From Streptosporangium oxazolinicum (GTDB lineage Bacteria > Actinomycetota > Actinomycetes > Streptosporangiales > Streptosporangiaceae): a DNA stretch of 64,000 nucleotides. Made by a program: the position numbers and the translations under genes. The notes below the pieces were generated by a model. The model searched no databases and was not told the origin of the DNA. It was given only the letters and a program-made list of their open reading frames with translations. This document shows positions 1-6,748 of this stretch, piece after piece; within the stretch, counting starts at the first letter, position 1; each line of letters starts with the position of its first letter. The stretch spans positions 186,001-250,000 of the forward strand of contig NZ_BAABAQ010000005.1 of NCBI RefSeq assembly GCF_039537505.1. Direction: 5' to 3'.

Positions 1-757
1 GGCCGCCGATGGTGGAGATGAACACCGTGAAGACGATCGTCGGGCGGAGCATCGGGATGGTGATCCGCCAGAACTGCCGCCTGGGCGAGGCGCCGTCGAT
101 GGCGGCGGCCTCGTAGAGGTCCTTGGGGATGGTCTGCATCGCGGCGAGCAGGATGATCGCGTTGTAGCCGGTCCAGCGCCAGTCGATCATCGTGGAGATC
201 GCGATCCACGAGGACCACTTCTCGTTCTGCCAGTTGATCGCGTCGACCCCGAAGAGGCCCAGGAACCAGTTGATCATGCCGTAGTCGCGCCCGTACAGCT
301 GGGTGAAGACCACCGCGACGGCGACGACGGAGGTGATCAGCGGCAGCAGCACGCCGAGGCGGAAGAAGAGCCGTCCCCGGATGCGTTTGTTGAGCGCGTT
401 GGCCAGCAGGAGGGCGAGGACGAGCTGCGGGATCGTCGACATGACGAACATACCGAGGGTGTTGACCACCGCGTTCCAGAAGGTCTCGTCGGTGATCAGC
501 TCGATGTAGTTGTCGAGGCCGACGAGGGTCTTGTCCCCGGCGAGCTCCCACTCGTGCAGCGAGACCCAGAGGGTGTAGCCGAGCGGGAAGACACCGAAGA
601 TCGCGAAAAGCAGGAAGTACGGGGAGACGAGGAAGTAGGGGGTCGCCCGGAGGTCGAACCGGGCCCACCCGCTGCTCCGCTCCGGTCCGCGGCGCCCCGC
701 CGGCCGGCGGGGGCCGGGCCGGGGCGGGGCGGCCGGGGAGTCGACGTGCACTGTCAT
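1..757 (-). CDS. CUT1 sugar ABC transporter permease, CebF/MalF-like (3-prime end cut by window)
   Basis: Inner-membrane permease of a carbohydrate ABC importer. The visible 252 residues start at ATG 755-757 with a Pro/Arg-rich cytoplasmic N-terminus. A first membrane segment follows near residues 42-66, with further hydrophobic segments after it. The EAA loop that docks the ATPase reads EAAAIDGASPRRQFWRITIP, just before the window edge. The C-terminal part, with the last membrane helix, is missing because the window ends. It lies 83 bp downstream of the binding-protein gene on the same strand, so the two form an operon. A second permease (CebG/MalG type) is expected just outside. With the CebR-like boxes upstream of the operon, cellobiose/cello-oligosaccharide uptake is the likeliest role. 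The sugar itself cannot be read from the permease. Confidence 0.88.
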   Translation of the reverse strand, partial: MTVHVDSPAAPPRPGPRRPAGRRGPERSSGWARFDLRATPYFLVSPYFLLFAIFGVFPLGYTLWVSLHEWELAGDKTLVGLDNYIELITDETFWNAVVNTLGMFVMSTIPQLVLALLLANALNKRIRGRLFFRLGVLLPLITSVVAVAVVFTQLYGRDYGMINWFLGLFGVDAINWQNEKWSSWIAISTMIDWRWTGYNAIILLAAMQTIPKDLYEAAAIDGASPRRQFWRITIPMLRPTIVFTVFISTIGG

Positions 758-840
758 CGGTTTGCGCCTTTCAGCGGGGCCAGGCGACCGGCCCGGCCGC
801 GGGATCGCCGCGGCCGGGCCGATGCGGGTCGGTACGGGGA

Positions 841-2190
841 TCAGCCCGCTGCCTTGACGCCGGCCTCGAGGAACCTGGTCCAGGCCTGGTCGTAGGGGAC
901 CGAGCCCTGGTCCATGCCCTCCAGCACCTTCTCCACCGCGGTCTTGACCTGGGCGTGCTTCTCGCCGAGGAAGACGGGCAGCAGGTCCTTGACGGAGGCG
1001 CCGAAGATCTGGCCGGTCGGCGCGTCGTTGAAGAACGGGTTCTTCAGGTCGGCGACCGCCGGGTCCTGCTGCGCGACGAGGGAGCTCGGGAAGGCCGCGG
1101 CCTCCTGGAAGGCCATCACGTGGCCCTCCTTGCCGGTGAGGTAGTTCAGGACCTCGGCGGCCTCCTTGGGGTGCTTGCTCTGCTTGGGGATGGCCAGGTA
1201 GGAGCCGCCCCAGTTGCCCGCGCCGCCGGGTACGGAGGCGACGTCCCACTTGCCCTTGTTGTCGTCACCGGCCGCGCCGGAGACCACGCCGAGCATCCAG
1301 GCCGGGCAGCCCATGGTCGCGAAGCCGCCCTTCTTGATCGCGGCGTTCCACGGCGGGGTGAACGAGGCGAGCTTGGCGGTCAGGCCCGCCTCGCTGAAGC
1401 TCCTCACCGTGTCGAAGGAGGTCTTGACGGCCGGGTTGGTCTCGATGATGAGCTGGTTGTTCTTGTCGAAGTAGTTGACGTTGCCGTTCTTCGGCGCCTC
1501 CTGCGACAGGATCACGTTGTAGAGGGTGTTGGGGCCGTCGATGAACTTGGGGTCGGACTTGCCGGGGTTGGCGGCCTTGAACTTCTCGCCGATCGCCTTG
1601 AAGGCGTTCCAGTCCGGCCAGAGCTTGCCGACCTCCTCGCGCTCGGTGGGCAGGCCCGCCTTCTCGAACAGGTCCTTGCGGTAGCACATGGTCATGCCGC
1701 CGATGTCGGTGCCCAGGGCGAAGAGCTTGTTGTCGGCGTTGACGCCGTTCTCCCACTTGGCGGCGGGGAAGTCGGCCTTGCGGGCGTCCAGCCCGTACTC
1801 GGCCAGGTCGGTGAAGAACTGCGGACGGGCCTTCATGAGGCCCATCGCGCCCTCGTCCAGGGCGATGATGTCGGCCGCGCCGCTGCCCGCCTGCAGGCGC
1901 TGGAGCAGCTGCGGGAGGTAGACGTCCTCGAAACGGTCGGTCAGGTTCTGGTACTTGACCTGGATGTTCGGGTGCGCCGCGTTCCACGTCTCCACGGCCT
2001 TGTCGTAGCCGAAGTTCTCGCCGCCGCCGAAGGTGTGCACGGTGATGGTCACCGGTTCGGCCGCGGCGGCGGAGCCACCGCCCGCGGCGGGCTCGGCGGG
2101 CTCGCTGGAGCCGCACGACGTGATGGCCAGGGCGCTGGCCGCCATGACCGCGACGGCGGCGAGCCTGCCGTGCCGCTTGTTGTTCAACAT
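841..2190 (-). CDS. Extracellular sugar-binding lipoprotein of a CUT1 ABC transporter, CebE-like
   Basis: Solute-binding protein, 449 residues, the normal size for family-1 binding proteins. It captures sugar outside the membrane and hands it to the permease encoded just downstream. The N-terminus is a lipoprotein signal with lipobox LAITSC (lipidated Cys26), followed by a Ser/Ala/Gly/Glu linker. The mature part has the usual periplasmic-binding-protein pattern: a TITVHTFGGG first strand, an ALDEGAMGLMK stretch, and a late GGSYLAIPKQSKHPKEAAEV segment. It is first in its operon. Two copies of the palindrome TGGGAGCGCTCCCA, the operator bound by CebR in Streptomyces, lie 105 and 236 bp upstream. 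This supports a cellobiose/cellotriose-binding CebE role. Other LacI-controlled oligosaccharide systems remain possible. Confidence 0.85.
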   Translation of the reverse strand: MLNNKRHGRLAAVAVMAASALAITSCGSSEPAEPAAGGGSAAAAEPVTITVHTFGGGENFGYDKAVETWNAAHPNIQVKYQNLTDRFEDVYLPQLLQRLQAGSGAADIIALDEGAMGLMKARPQFFTDLAEYGLDARKADFPAAKWENGVNADNKLFALGTDIGGMTMCYRKDLFEKAGLPTEREEVGKLWPDWNAFKAIGEKFKAANPGKSDPKFIDGPNTLYNVILSQEAPKNGNVNYFDKNNQLIIETNPAVKTSFDTVRSFSEAGLTAKLASFTPPWNAAIKKGGFATMGCPAWMLGVVSGAAGDDNKGKWDVASVPGGAGNWGGSYLAIPKQSKHPKEAAEVLNYLTGKEGHVMAFQEAAAFPSSLVAQQDPAVADLKNPFFNDAPTGQIFGASVKDLLPVFLGEKHAQVKTAVEKVLEGMDQGSVPYDQAWTRFLEAGVKAAG

Positions 2191-2294
2191 TCCGGACCCC
2201 TCTCAGGTGGTCGCCCGAATCATTGGGAGGCGACATCGCGGACCGGTCCCCGACAAACGCGGTCCTCGCGACGAGGTCGTTCCTCAATGTGCTT

Positions 2295-2308
2295 TGGGAG
2301 CGCTCCCA
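2295..2308. promoter_or_regulatory. CebR-type operator 1
   Basis: Perfect 14-bp palindrome TGGGAGCGCTCCCA, 105 bp upstream of the CebE-like start. It is identical to the CebR box known from Streptomyces cellulose/cellobiose genes. No regulator of this type is encoded nearby in the window. Confidence 0.8.
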
Positions 2309-2400
2309 CGAAGAGTGGACGATGGGCAACCGGGACGTCAATATGCCGAAACTCAACCGTTACATCCGGCCGTTTTAGGTGGGACTATCAGTGTGAAGTG

Positions 2401-2412
2401 GTGATATATCAC
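2401..2412. promoter_or_regulatory. Short AT-rich palindrome between the CebR boxes
   Basis: GTGATATATCAC is a perfect 12-bp palindrome 14 bp from the second CebR box, in the least GC-rich part of this intergenic region. It could be a second regulator's site or part of a promoter; nothing identifies its binder. Confidence 0.3.
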
Positions 2413-2425
2413 TCATAAGGGTGAT

Positions 2426-2439
2426 TGGGAGCGCTCCCA
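2426..2439. promoter_or_regulatory. CebR-type operator 2
   Basis: Second exact copy of TGGGAGCGCTCCCA, 131 bp (centre to centre) from the first. The gene to the right (CHAP protein) ends here on the minus strand, so both boxes can only serve the transporter operon. Such spacing would allow a repression loop; this is inference. Confidence 0.75.
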
Positions 2440-2481
2440 TCTCACGGATATACAGTCGGGGCGTTTCGTGTCCGTGCGGGG

Positions 2482-2539
2482 CTCGCGGGAAGAGCATGGG
2501 ACTCGCGGGGAGAGTGGGGGCTCGCGGGAGGAGCGGGGG
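2482..2539. repeat. Three degenerate 19-20 bp direct repeats
   Basis: Three consecutive units each start with CTCGCGGG, followed by A/G-rich sequence ending in GGGG, at 2482, 2502 and 2521. They are noncoding and lie between the transporter promoter region and the CHAP gene terminator. Confidence 0.6.
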
Positions 2540-2561
2540 CGGCCGGGGCCGGAACGCCGTC

Positions 2562-2591
2562 AGGGGCACCGCTCGTCCGAGCGGTGCCCCT
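2562..2591 (-). terminator. Hairpin terminator downstream of the CHAP gene
   Basis: Perfect inverted repeat: AGGGGCACCGCTCG (2562-2575) and its complement (2578-2591), separated by 2 bp. It lies 80 bp past the CHAP stop codon. There is no clear U-tract, as is common for actinobacterial terminators. Confidence 0.7.
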
Positions 2592-2671
2592 GGGAGCGGG
2601 TGGACCGGTCCGCGTTCACCGGCGGAGGAGCCGGGTGCCCGCGCCGTGGGGGCGCGGGAGCCGGGGGTGGG

Positions 2672-3367
2672 TCAGTTGGAGTAGACCGGGTAGCCGTAGC
2701 CGACGACCTGGGAGACGGGCCTGACGCGCTGCTCGACGTCGCCGTTGCCGGTGTTGCCCTCGATCGTGGTGATCGTGCCGTCCCCGTTGTCCTTCTTCAC
2801 GAAGCCGACGTGGTCGATGCCGTCGATGGTCTTGCCGCCGGCCCAGTCGAAGTAGACGACCGCGCCGGGGGTGGGGGTGGTGCCCCAGTGCCCGTTGTTC
2901 CTGAACCACCTGGCGTGGGCGACGGTGTAGGCGTCCCAGCCCATCGTGGGGCGGATACCGGCCATCTCGCCGACCCAGGAGACGAACATCGCGCACCAGG
3001 GGGCGTTGGCGTAGTCGTACACGCTGTTGCCGCCGTCGCGGGCGAGGGTCTCCTTGGCGCGAGGGGTCGACATGTACCAGGAGTGGAACTTGGTCCCGCC
3101 GCCCTGGGCGTTCTCACGGACGCCGATCTGCTTCGAGGCGAGGTTCAGGACCTGCTCGGCGGAGACCTTGGGGAGCCTCTCGGCCACGATCTGGAGCGGG
3201 GTCTTCGCGGTCTTGGAATCCTGGGGCTTGGCGTCGGCGGGCGGGGCGTTCACGACGCCGTGACCGTCGGCCAGGGCCACACCGGTGGTGCCGGTCGCCA
3301 GGACGGCACACGCGCCCAGTACGGCACATGCTGCGCGGGGGGTGGAGATGAGGCGATGCTTAGTCAT
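2672..3367 (-). CDS. Secreted CHAP-domain peptidoglycan hydrolase
   Basis: 231-residue exported protein predicted to cut peptidoglycan (amidase or endopeptidase). A Sec signal peptide covers about residues 1-33, ending at ALA-DG. A short linker follows, then a CHAP domain from about residue 60. The catalytic Cys lies in NAPWCAMFVSW (Cys125), the catalytic His in GIDHVGFV (His186), and a polar residue in TIEGNTG (near 203-205). No separate wall-binding domain is visible. The leader RNA carries a c-di-AMP riboswitch (3398-3537), the arrangement known for actinobacterial wall hydrolases such as RpfA and NlpC/P60 proteins. This ties the enzyme to osmotic or wall homeostasis. The best ribosome site, AAGGAG, is rather far (about 12 nt) from the ATG. 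Specific bond cleaved is unknown. Confidence 0.9.
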   Translation of the reverse strand: MTKHRLISTPRAACAVLGACAVLATGTTGVALADGHGVVNAPPADAKPQDSKTAKTPLQIVAERLPKVSAEQVLNLASKQIGVRENAQGGGTKFHSWYMSTPRAKETLARDGGNSVYDYANAPWCAMFVSWVGEMAGIRPTMGWDAYTVAHARWFRNNGHWGTTPTPGAVVYFDWAGGKTIDGIDHVGFVKKDNGDGTITTIEGNTGNGDVEQRVRPVSQVVGYGYPVYSN

Positions 3368-3397
3368 ACGGGGGTTCGACTCCTTGCTTCGCTTCCA

Positions 3398-3537
3398 TTC
3401 CGCCTACCGGGTTAGCTGACGGGTTCGGGCTGGGAAGTGCCCTACGACGCACGAGTGCGTTGATTCACCCCAGGAACGTGGTTCCCCGGTTCCGCAGACC
3501 TCGCGGATTCGGCGGCCGTGCTCACCGGTGGCGGAGG
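3398..3537 (-). promoter_or_regulatory. c-di-AMP riboswitch (ydaO-yuaA class)
   Basis: Read on the minus strand, the leader holds the conserved blocks of this class in order: CCGAATCCGCGAGG, CGGGGAACCA, GGGGTGAATC, GTAGGGCACTT, CCGAACCCGTCAGCTAACCC and GGTAGGCGGAATGG. The outer helix pairs TCCGCC with GGCGGA. The aptamer ends about 30 nt before the ATG of the CHAP gene. Known members respond to c-di-AMP and usually switch expression off when the ligand is high. The expression platform was not worked out. Confidence 0.93.
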
Positions 3538-3902
3538 TTTCCGCCGGGTGGAGCGCGGTCGGGCAATGTGACGGCAATGCACAGACCTGTATAGACCTAG
3601 ACAATTGCCATGAACAGGACGAACGTACGCCAACAGGACAGACGATTACAAGTAGGACACATTGCCCTGACTTGGCGATACGTCCGAAATAAGGCGGTAC
3701 GGCGAGGTGTTACCCGGCGCCGGGCAGGGGGTGGATCATGCTCCTCCGGCGCCGGGTGCGCTTTTCCCCGGCGGGTGGCCGGGGGGACGGGATCCCCTGT
3801 GTCCATGGCGATCCAGGTTTTCCGGGCCCGCCCGCGGGGCGCCGGGCGGGGGTGCTGTCGCGCGAGGGGACGGCCCTGGATCAACGGTGGAGTGCCCGGC
3901 AT

Positions 3903-3926
3903 ACTATCGAACAGGTATTCGATAGT
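3903..3926. promoter_or_regulatory. LexA/SOS-box-like operator
   Basis: The core at 3907-3922 is TCGAACAGGTATTCGA, 11 of 12 positions of the actinobacterial LexA box TCGAAC-N4-GTTCGA. The symmetry extends outward to 9-bp perfect arms (ACTATCGAA / TTCGATAGT, 6-bp spacer). An AT-rich stretch with TATAC follows. No credible gene starts next to it; see findings. Confidence 0.6.
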
Positions 3927-4049
3927 AAAAAGTATACGGATGGTAGGGGTTCTCCCATGGAAGGACCGACGGGATCCGGTGGCTCGTGGCCGCCCCCTGA
4001 GGGGTTTTCGCAGCTCAGGAGGGTGTAGGGGAGGCCGTCGGCGGGCCTC

Positions 4050-4208
4050 GCCGCCCGGAGGGTAAAGGAATGCGCCCTCGAGGGGGCTCGACGCCCGCGA
4101 AGGTAAAGGTGCGAAGTAAAGGAACGCGCTTTCCAAAAGGTCCCGCCGCCCGCGAACGGTAAAACGCGTGAGGCGGGGGAACGCGTCTCCAAGCGGGAGA
4201 CGGCAAAG
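4050..4208. repeat. Three degenerate repeats with GGTAAA core and hairpins
   Basis: Units start near 4050, 4092 and 4146. Each has CCGCCCG or CGCCCGCGAA, then GGTAAA, then GGAACGCG or GGAATGCG, then a short inverted repeat (for example CGTCTCC / GGAGACG at the third unit). Spacing is about 42-53 bp. Noncoding as far as can be seen. Confidence 0.5.
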
Positions 4209-4282
4209 GCAAGAAAGATCATCGGCAGGCGCGCGTGGTCGGCTGTTCACCCGCAGTTCCCGAGCGCTTAAAGCCACCGGGT

Positions 4283-4288
4283 TAGGTT
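4283..4288 (+). promoter_or_regulatory. Candidate -10 element, possible leaderless start
   Basis: TAGGTT directly precedes the GTG at 4289. A start site 6-7 bp downstream would fall next to the in-frame GTG at 4298, giving a nearly leaderless mRNA. No ribosome site is visible for any candidate start. Confidence 0.35.
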
Positions 4289-5338
4289 GTGGCAGTCGTG
4301 AACGGGTCATCGCCCGGCGTGGAGGACGGTCGAGACCACGCGCGGGAGCAGGGTTCGGCCATTGCCTGGGTGGAATCCCCGCTGCAGATGCTCTGTGCGG
4401 TGGAGGCCCACCATGCCGGGCTGCTCGGAGCCCACAGCCACCTCGTGCCCCGGGCGAAGCTCCGCCCGCTGGCCGTGACGGGCCGCGAACTCGGCCGTCT
4501 CACCCTGCCGAGGGGACTGGAGCTCACCTCGGCCCGGCCGGACATGCCCCGGCCGCGCCGAGGCGAGACCTGGGCGGTGGGCGACGCCTTCTCCGGCAAG
4601 GTCCAGTTCCGCTGGCTCACCGCGCTCCCCGGCCGGATCGTGATCGTCGACGACGGGCTCGCCACCATCAGGCTCCTGGAACTGCTCACCGGCAGGGTGG
4701 GAACGCCTCTGCTGAGGGCGAGGGGGAAGGCGGGAAGACTCAGGACCGTCCTCGCCACGGCGGCCGGGCTCAGGCTGCGCGCCGCCGCCCGCTCGGGGCG
4801 GCTGTCGATCTTCACCGCGCTGCCCGTCCCCCCCGACCTGGCGAAGGCCGTACGCGCCAGGGGAGCCGAGCTGGTCACCCACGACTTCGCCTGGCTGCGG
4901 TCCCAGCCGCTGCGCAGGCCCCGTCCCGAGGAGCGCACCGTCGTCCTCGGCACCTCGCTGGTCCGCAACGGCCTCATCCACCGCGACCGCTACTTCACCT
5001 GGCTGGCCGGGCTCGGCTCGACCGAGCCGGTGGCCTACTTCCCGCACCGCCGCGAGGACCCCGGCGACCTCGCGCGGGTCGGCGAGCAGCCGGGGATCAC
5101 CGTCTACGACGGCGGGATCCCCGCCGAGATGACCCTGCGCGGCCTCGCCGCCGAACAGCGGGTGCTGAGCCTGCCGTCCACCGCGGTCACCTCACTGCGG
5201 GTCCTGCTCTCGGCCCGGGGCGTCGCCGTGGAGACGGTGGACGTCCCCGACGAGTGGTGGACGGCCGAGGCGGCGCCGTCACTGCGCTCCCACCTGTCGA
5301 GGTTCGCCCACCACGACACGGGAGTCACCGGGCCATGA
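4289..5338 (+). CDS. Putative sialyltransferase-like glycosyltransferase (GT52-type)
   Basis: 349 residues from GTG 4289; GTG 4298 or 4319 are equally possible starts because no ribosome site is evident. The first conserved block, AIAWVESPLQMLCAVEAHHA, resembles the ESPLQ/TPFQ motif opening GT52 and polysialyltransferase-type enzymes. Later blocks are GRIVIVDDGLATI (nucleotide-sugar fold strand), VLGTSLVRNGL, PVAYFPHRREDPG (the His-containing motif of these families) and VLSLPSTAVTSLRVLL. No signal peptide or membrane helix, so probably cytoplasmic. The downstream plus-strand gene is another glycosyltransferase-like protein 115 bp away. About 6 kb further are a CMP-nonulosonate synthesis enzyme and a polysialyltransferase-like gene. 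Inferred role: transfer of a sialic-acid-like sugar to a cell-surface glycan. Acceptor and linkage are unknown. Confidence 0.72.
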   Translation: MAVVNGSSPGVEDGRDHAREQGSAIAWVESPLQMLCAVEAHHAGLLGAHSHLVPRAKLRPLAVTGRELGRLTLPRGLELTSARPDMPRPRRGETWAVGDAFSGKVQFRWLTALPGRIVIVDDGLATIRLLELLTGRVGTPLLRARGKAGRLRTVLATAAGLRLRAAARSGRLSIFTALPVPPDLAKAVRARGAELVTHDFAWLRSQPLRRPRPEERTVVLGTSLVRNGLIHRDRYFTWLAGLGSTEPVAYFPHRREDPGDLARVGEQPGITVYDGGIPAEMTLRGLAAEQRVLSLPSTAVTSLRVLLSARGVAVETVDVPDEWWTAEAAPSLRSHLSRFAHHDTGVTGP

Positions 5339-5453
5339 CCCCACGGCAGGGGCCCGGCGGACTCGCCGCTCGCGGGGCGCGTCCCGCGCCGCCTCTCCAC
5401 ACACGAATCCTCTCCACACACGAAACCGGGGGACTCCCCGTCGGAGGTTCTCT

Positions 5454-6656
5454 TTGAAGGTCCTGGCCGTGGCCGACTCTGACTCCTACCTGAAGTGGGC
5501 GGCCTGCCTGCTGAGGGACCTGCCCTCGGGCTGCGAGACGGAGCTGGCGGTCATCCGCACTCCCATCACCCCGTCGCCGGCGCAGATCCACGCCGCCGTC
5601 GCGGGCTCGGCGGCCGACCCGCCCGTGCTGTCGGCCCGCGCGTTGCGCCGGGCCGCGGAGCGTCTGCGGCCCGACGTGGTGCTCGTCGCCTGTACGGGGC
5701 CCGTGGTGGACGTGCTGGTCGGAGACGTACTGGCCGGGCTGCGGCCCCGGCCGGTGTTCGTCTCGGGGCTGCCGGGCATCTCCGTCCCCGCCACCGAGAA
5801 GGCGTGGCTGTTCCGCAGCGGGTGCGACCTGTTCGTGCTGCACAGCGGCCGGGAGGTCGAGGAGTTCTCGGAGATCGGCGGCCGGCTGGGCGGGGGCGGC
5901 CAGGTCGGGCTGGCCCGGCTGCCGTTCCTGCGCGGTGAGGCGGAGATCCCCGCCACCGGGCCGCGCGACCGGGTGGTGTTCGCCACCCAGGCCAAGGTGC
6001 CCAAGCGCAGGGAGGAGCGCGAGCGCGTCCTGCTCGCCCTGGCCGACCTGGCCGGACGGCGGCCCGACCTGGACGTCGTCGTCAAGCTCCGCGCCCTGGA
6101 CACCGAGCGCCAGACCCACAACGAGCGCTACCACTACCAGCGCCTGTGGCAGTCGCTCGCCGAGGAGGGCCGGGTGCGCGCCGGGGCCGTGCGCTTCGCG
6201 GTGGGTGCGATGCACGAGCACCTGGCCCACGCGGCCGGGTTCGTCACCGTCAGCTCGACCGCCGCGCTGGAGGCGATCGCGCAGGAGGTACCGCTCCTGG
6301 TGCTGTCGGACTTCGGGGTGGGCGCCGAGATGATCAACCTGGTCTTCGAGGACAGCGGCCTGCTCGGCACCCTCGACGACCTCTCGGCCGGATGCTTCCT
6401 GGACCCGGACGACGCCTGGTGCAAGGTCAACTACTTCCACCCCGGCGGCGAGAGCGACTGGGTGTCGCGGATGGTCTCCCTGGTCGGGCAGGCCCGCTCC
6501 GGGCGCCTCGTCCCGGCGAAGTCCCTGCTGGAAGGACCCGAGTACGCCGCCGCCCGCCGCCGCGCCCGGATGCGGGTGGAGGTGCCGCCGAACGTGCTGC
6601 GCGTCGGCTACCGCGCCAAGCGCCGGATGCGCCGCTACCTCAAGGCGTTCGGCTAG
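5454..6656 (+). CDS. Putative glycosyltransferase, DUF6716-like
   Basis: 400 residues. The start is TTG 5454, chosen because GGAGG lies 7 bp upstream and the protein then begins with a typical MKVLAVADSDSYLKWAA Rossmann strand. Two nucleotide-binding-like halves can be seen. The first has VLVACTGPVVDVLVGD and VSGLPGISVPAT. The second has VVFATQAKVPKRREER, RPDLDVVVKLRAL, VTVSSTAALEAIAQEVPLLVLSDFG (the donor-binding end of GT-B enzymes) and a basic C-terminus, RVGYRAKRRMRRYLKAFG, that could sit at the membrane. I recall this layout as DUF6716 putative glycosyltransferases, which often neighbour polysialyltransferase and NeuB/NeuA genes in actinomycetes. It follows the GT52-like gene on the same strand. 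Acceptor and donor are unproven; a nonulosonate polymer is the likeliest context. Confidence 0.75.
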   Translation: MKVLAVADSDSYLKWAACLLRDLPSGCETELAVIRTPITPSPAQIHAAVAGSAADPPVLSARALRRAAERLRPDVVLVACTGPVVDVLVGDVLAGLRPRPVFVSGLPGISVPATEKAWLFRSGCDLFVLHSGREVEEFSEIGGRLGGGGQVGLARLPFLRGEAEIPATGPRDRVVFATQAKVPKRREERERVLLALADLAGRRPDLDVVVKLRALDTERQTHNERYHYQRLWQSLAEEGRVRAGAVRFAVGAMHEHLAHAAGFVTVSSTAALEAIAQEVPLLVLSDFGVGAEMINLVFEDSGLLGTLDDLSAGCFLDPDDAWCKVNYFHPGGESDWVSRMVSLVGQARSGRLVPAKSLLEGPEYAAARRRARMRVEVPPNVLRVGYRAKRRMRRYLKAFG

Positions 6657-6667
6657 GAGATGAGGAA

Positions 6668-6695
6668 GGGCGGACCCCGGACGCGGGGCCCGCCC
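6668..6695 (+). terminator. Hairpin terminator after the DUF6716-like gene
   Basis: 11-bp stem (GGGCGGACCCC / GGGGCCCGCCC, one mismatch) with 6-nt loop, 12 bp past the stop codon, between this unit and the sensor kinase gene. Confidence 0.6.
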
Positions 6696-6736
6696 GGGGG
6701 GATGACGCGGGAAGGGCTCCGCCTTTGTCAGGTGGC

Positions 6737-6742
6737 TAGGGT
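6737..6742 (+). promoter_or_regulatory. Candidate -10 element of the two-component operon
   Basis: TAGGGT ends 6 bp before the kinase ATG at 6749, so transcription would begin at or next to the start codon (leaderless mRNA). No ribosome site is present, and no clear -35. Confidence 0.4.
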
Positions 6743-6748
6743 CGCGCT

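Larger units (their letters stand above)
3538..4288. other. Gene-poor intergenic region, 750 bp
   Basis: No convincing gene on either strand. Open frames here encode Pro/Arg-rich low-complexity peptides without ribosome sites. The stretch holds the upstream part of the riboswitch transcript, an orphan LexA-type palindrome (3903-3926), a short AT-rich segment behind it, and degenerate repeats (4050-4208). Confidence 0.6.

Noticed and set aside
955..2418. Long plus-strand frame opposite the binding-protein gene
   Set aside because: Antisense shadow of a clear lipoprotein gene; Gly/Val/Arg-rich with no domain.
3368..3390. GGGTTCGACTCC motif like a tRNA T-arm
   Set aside because: It lies in the riboswitch leader; no acceptor, D or anticodon arms can be folded around it.
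3597..4310. 237-codon minus-strand frame over the intergenic region
   Set aside because: Composition is Arg/Pro-rich throughout, it runs through the LexA box and the degenerate repeats, and it overlaps the start of the glycosyltransferase gene.
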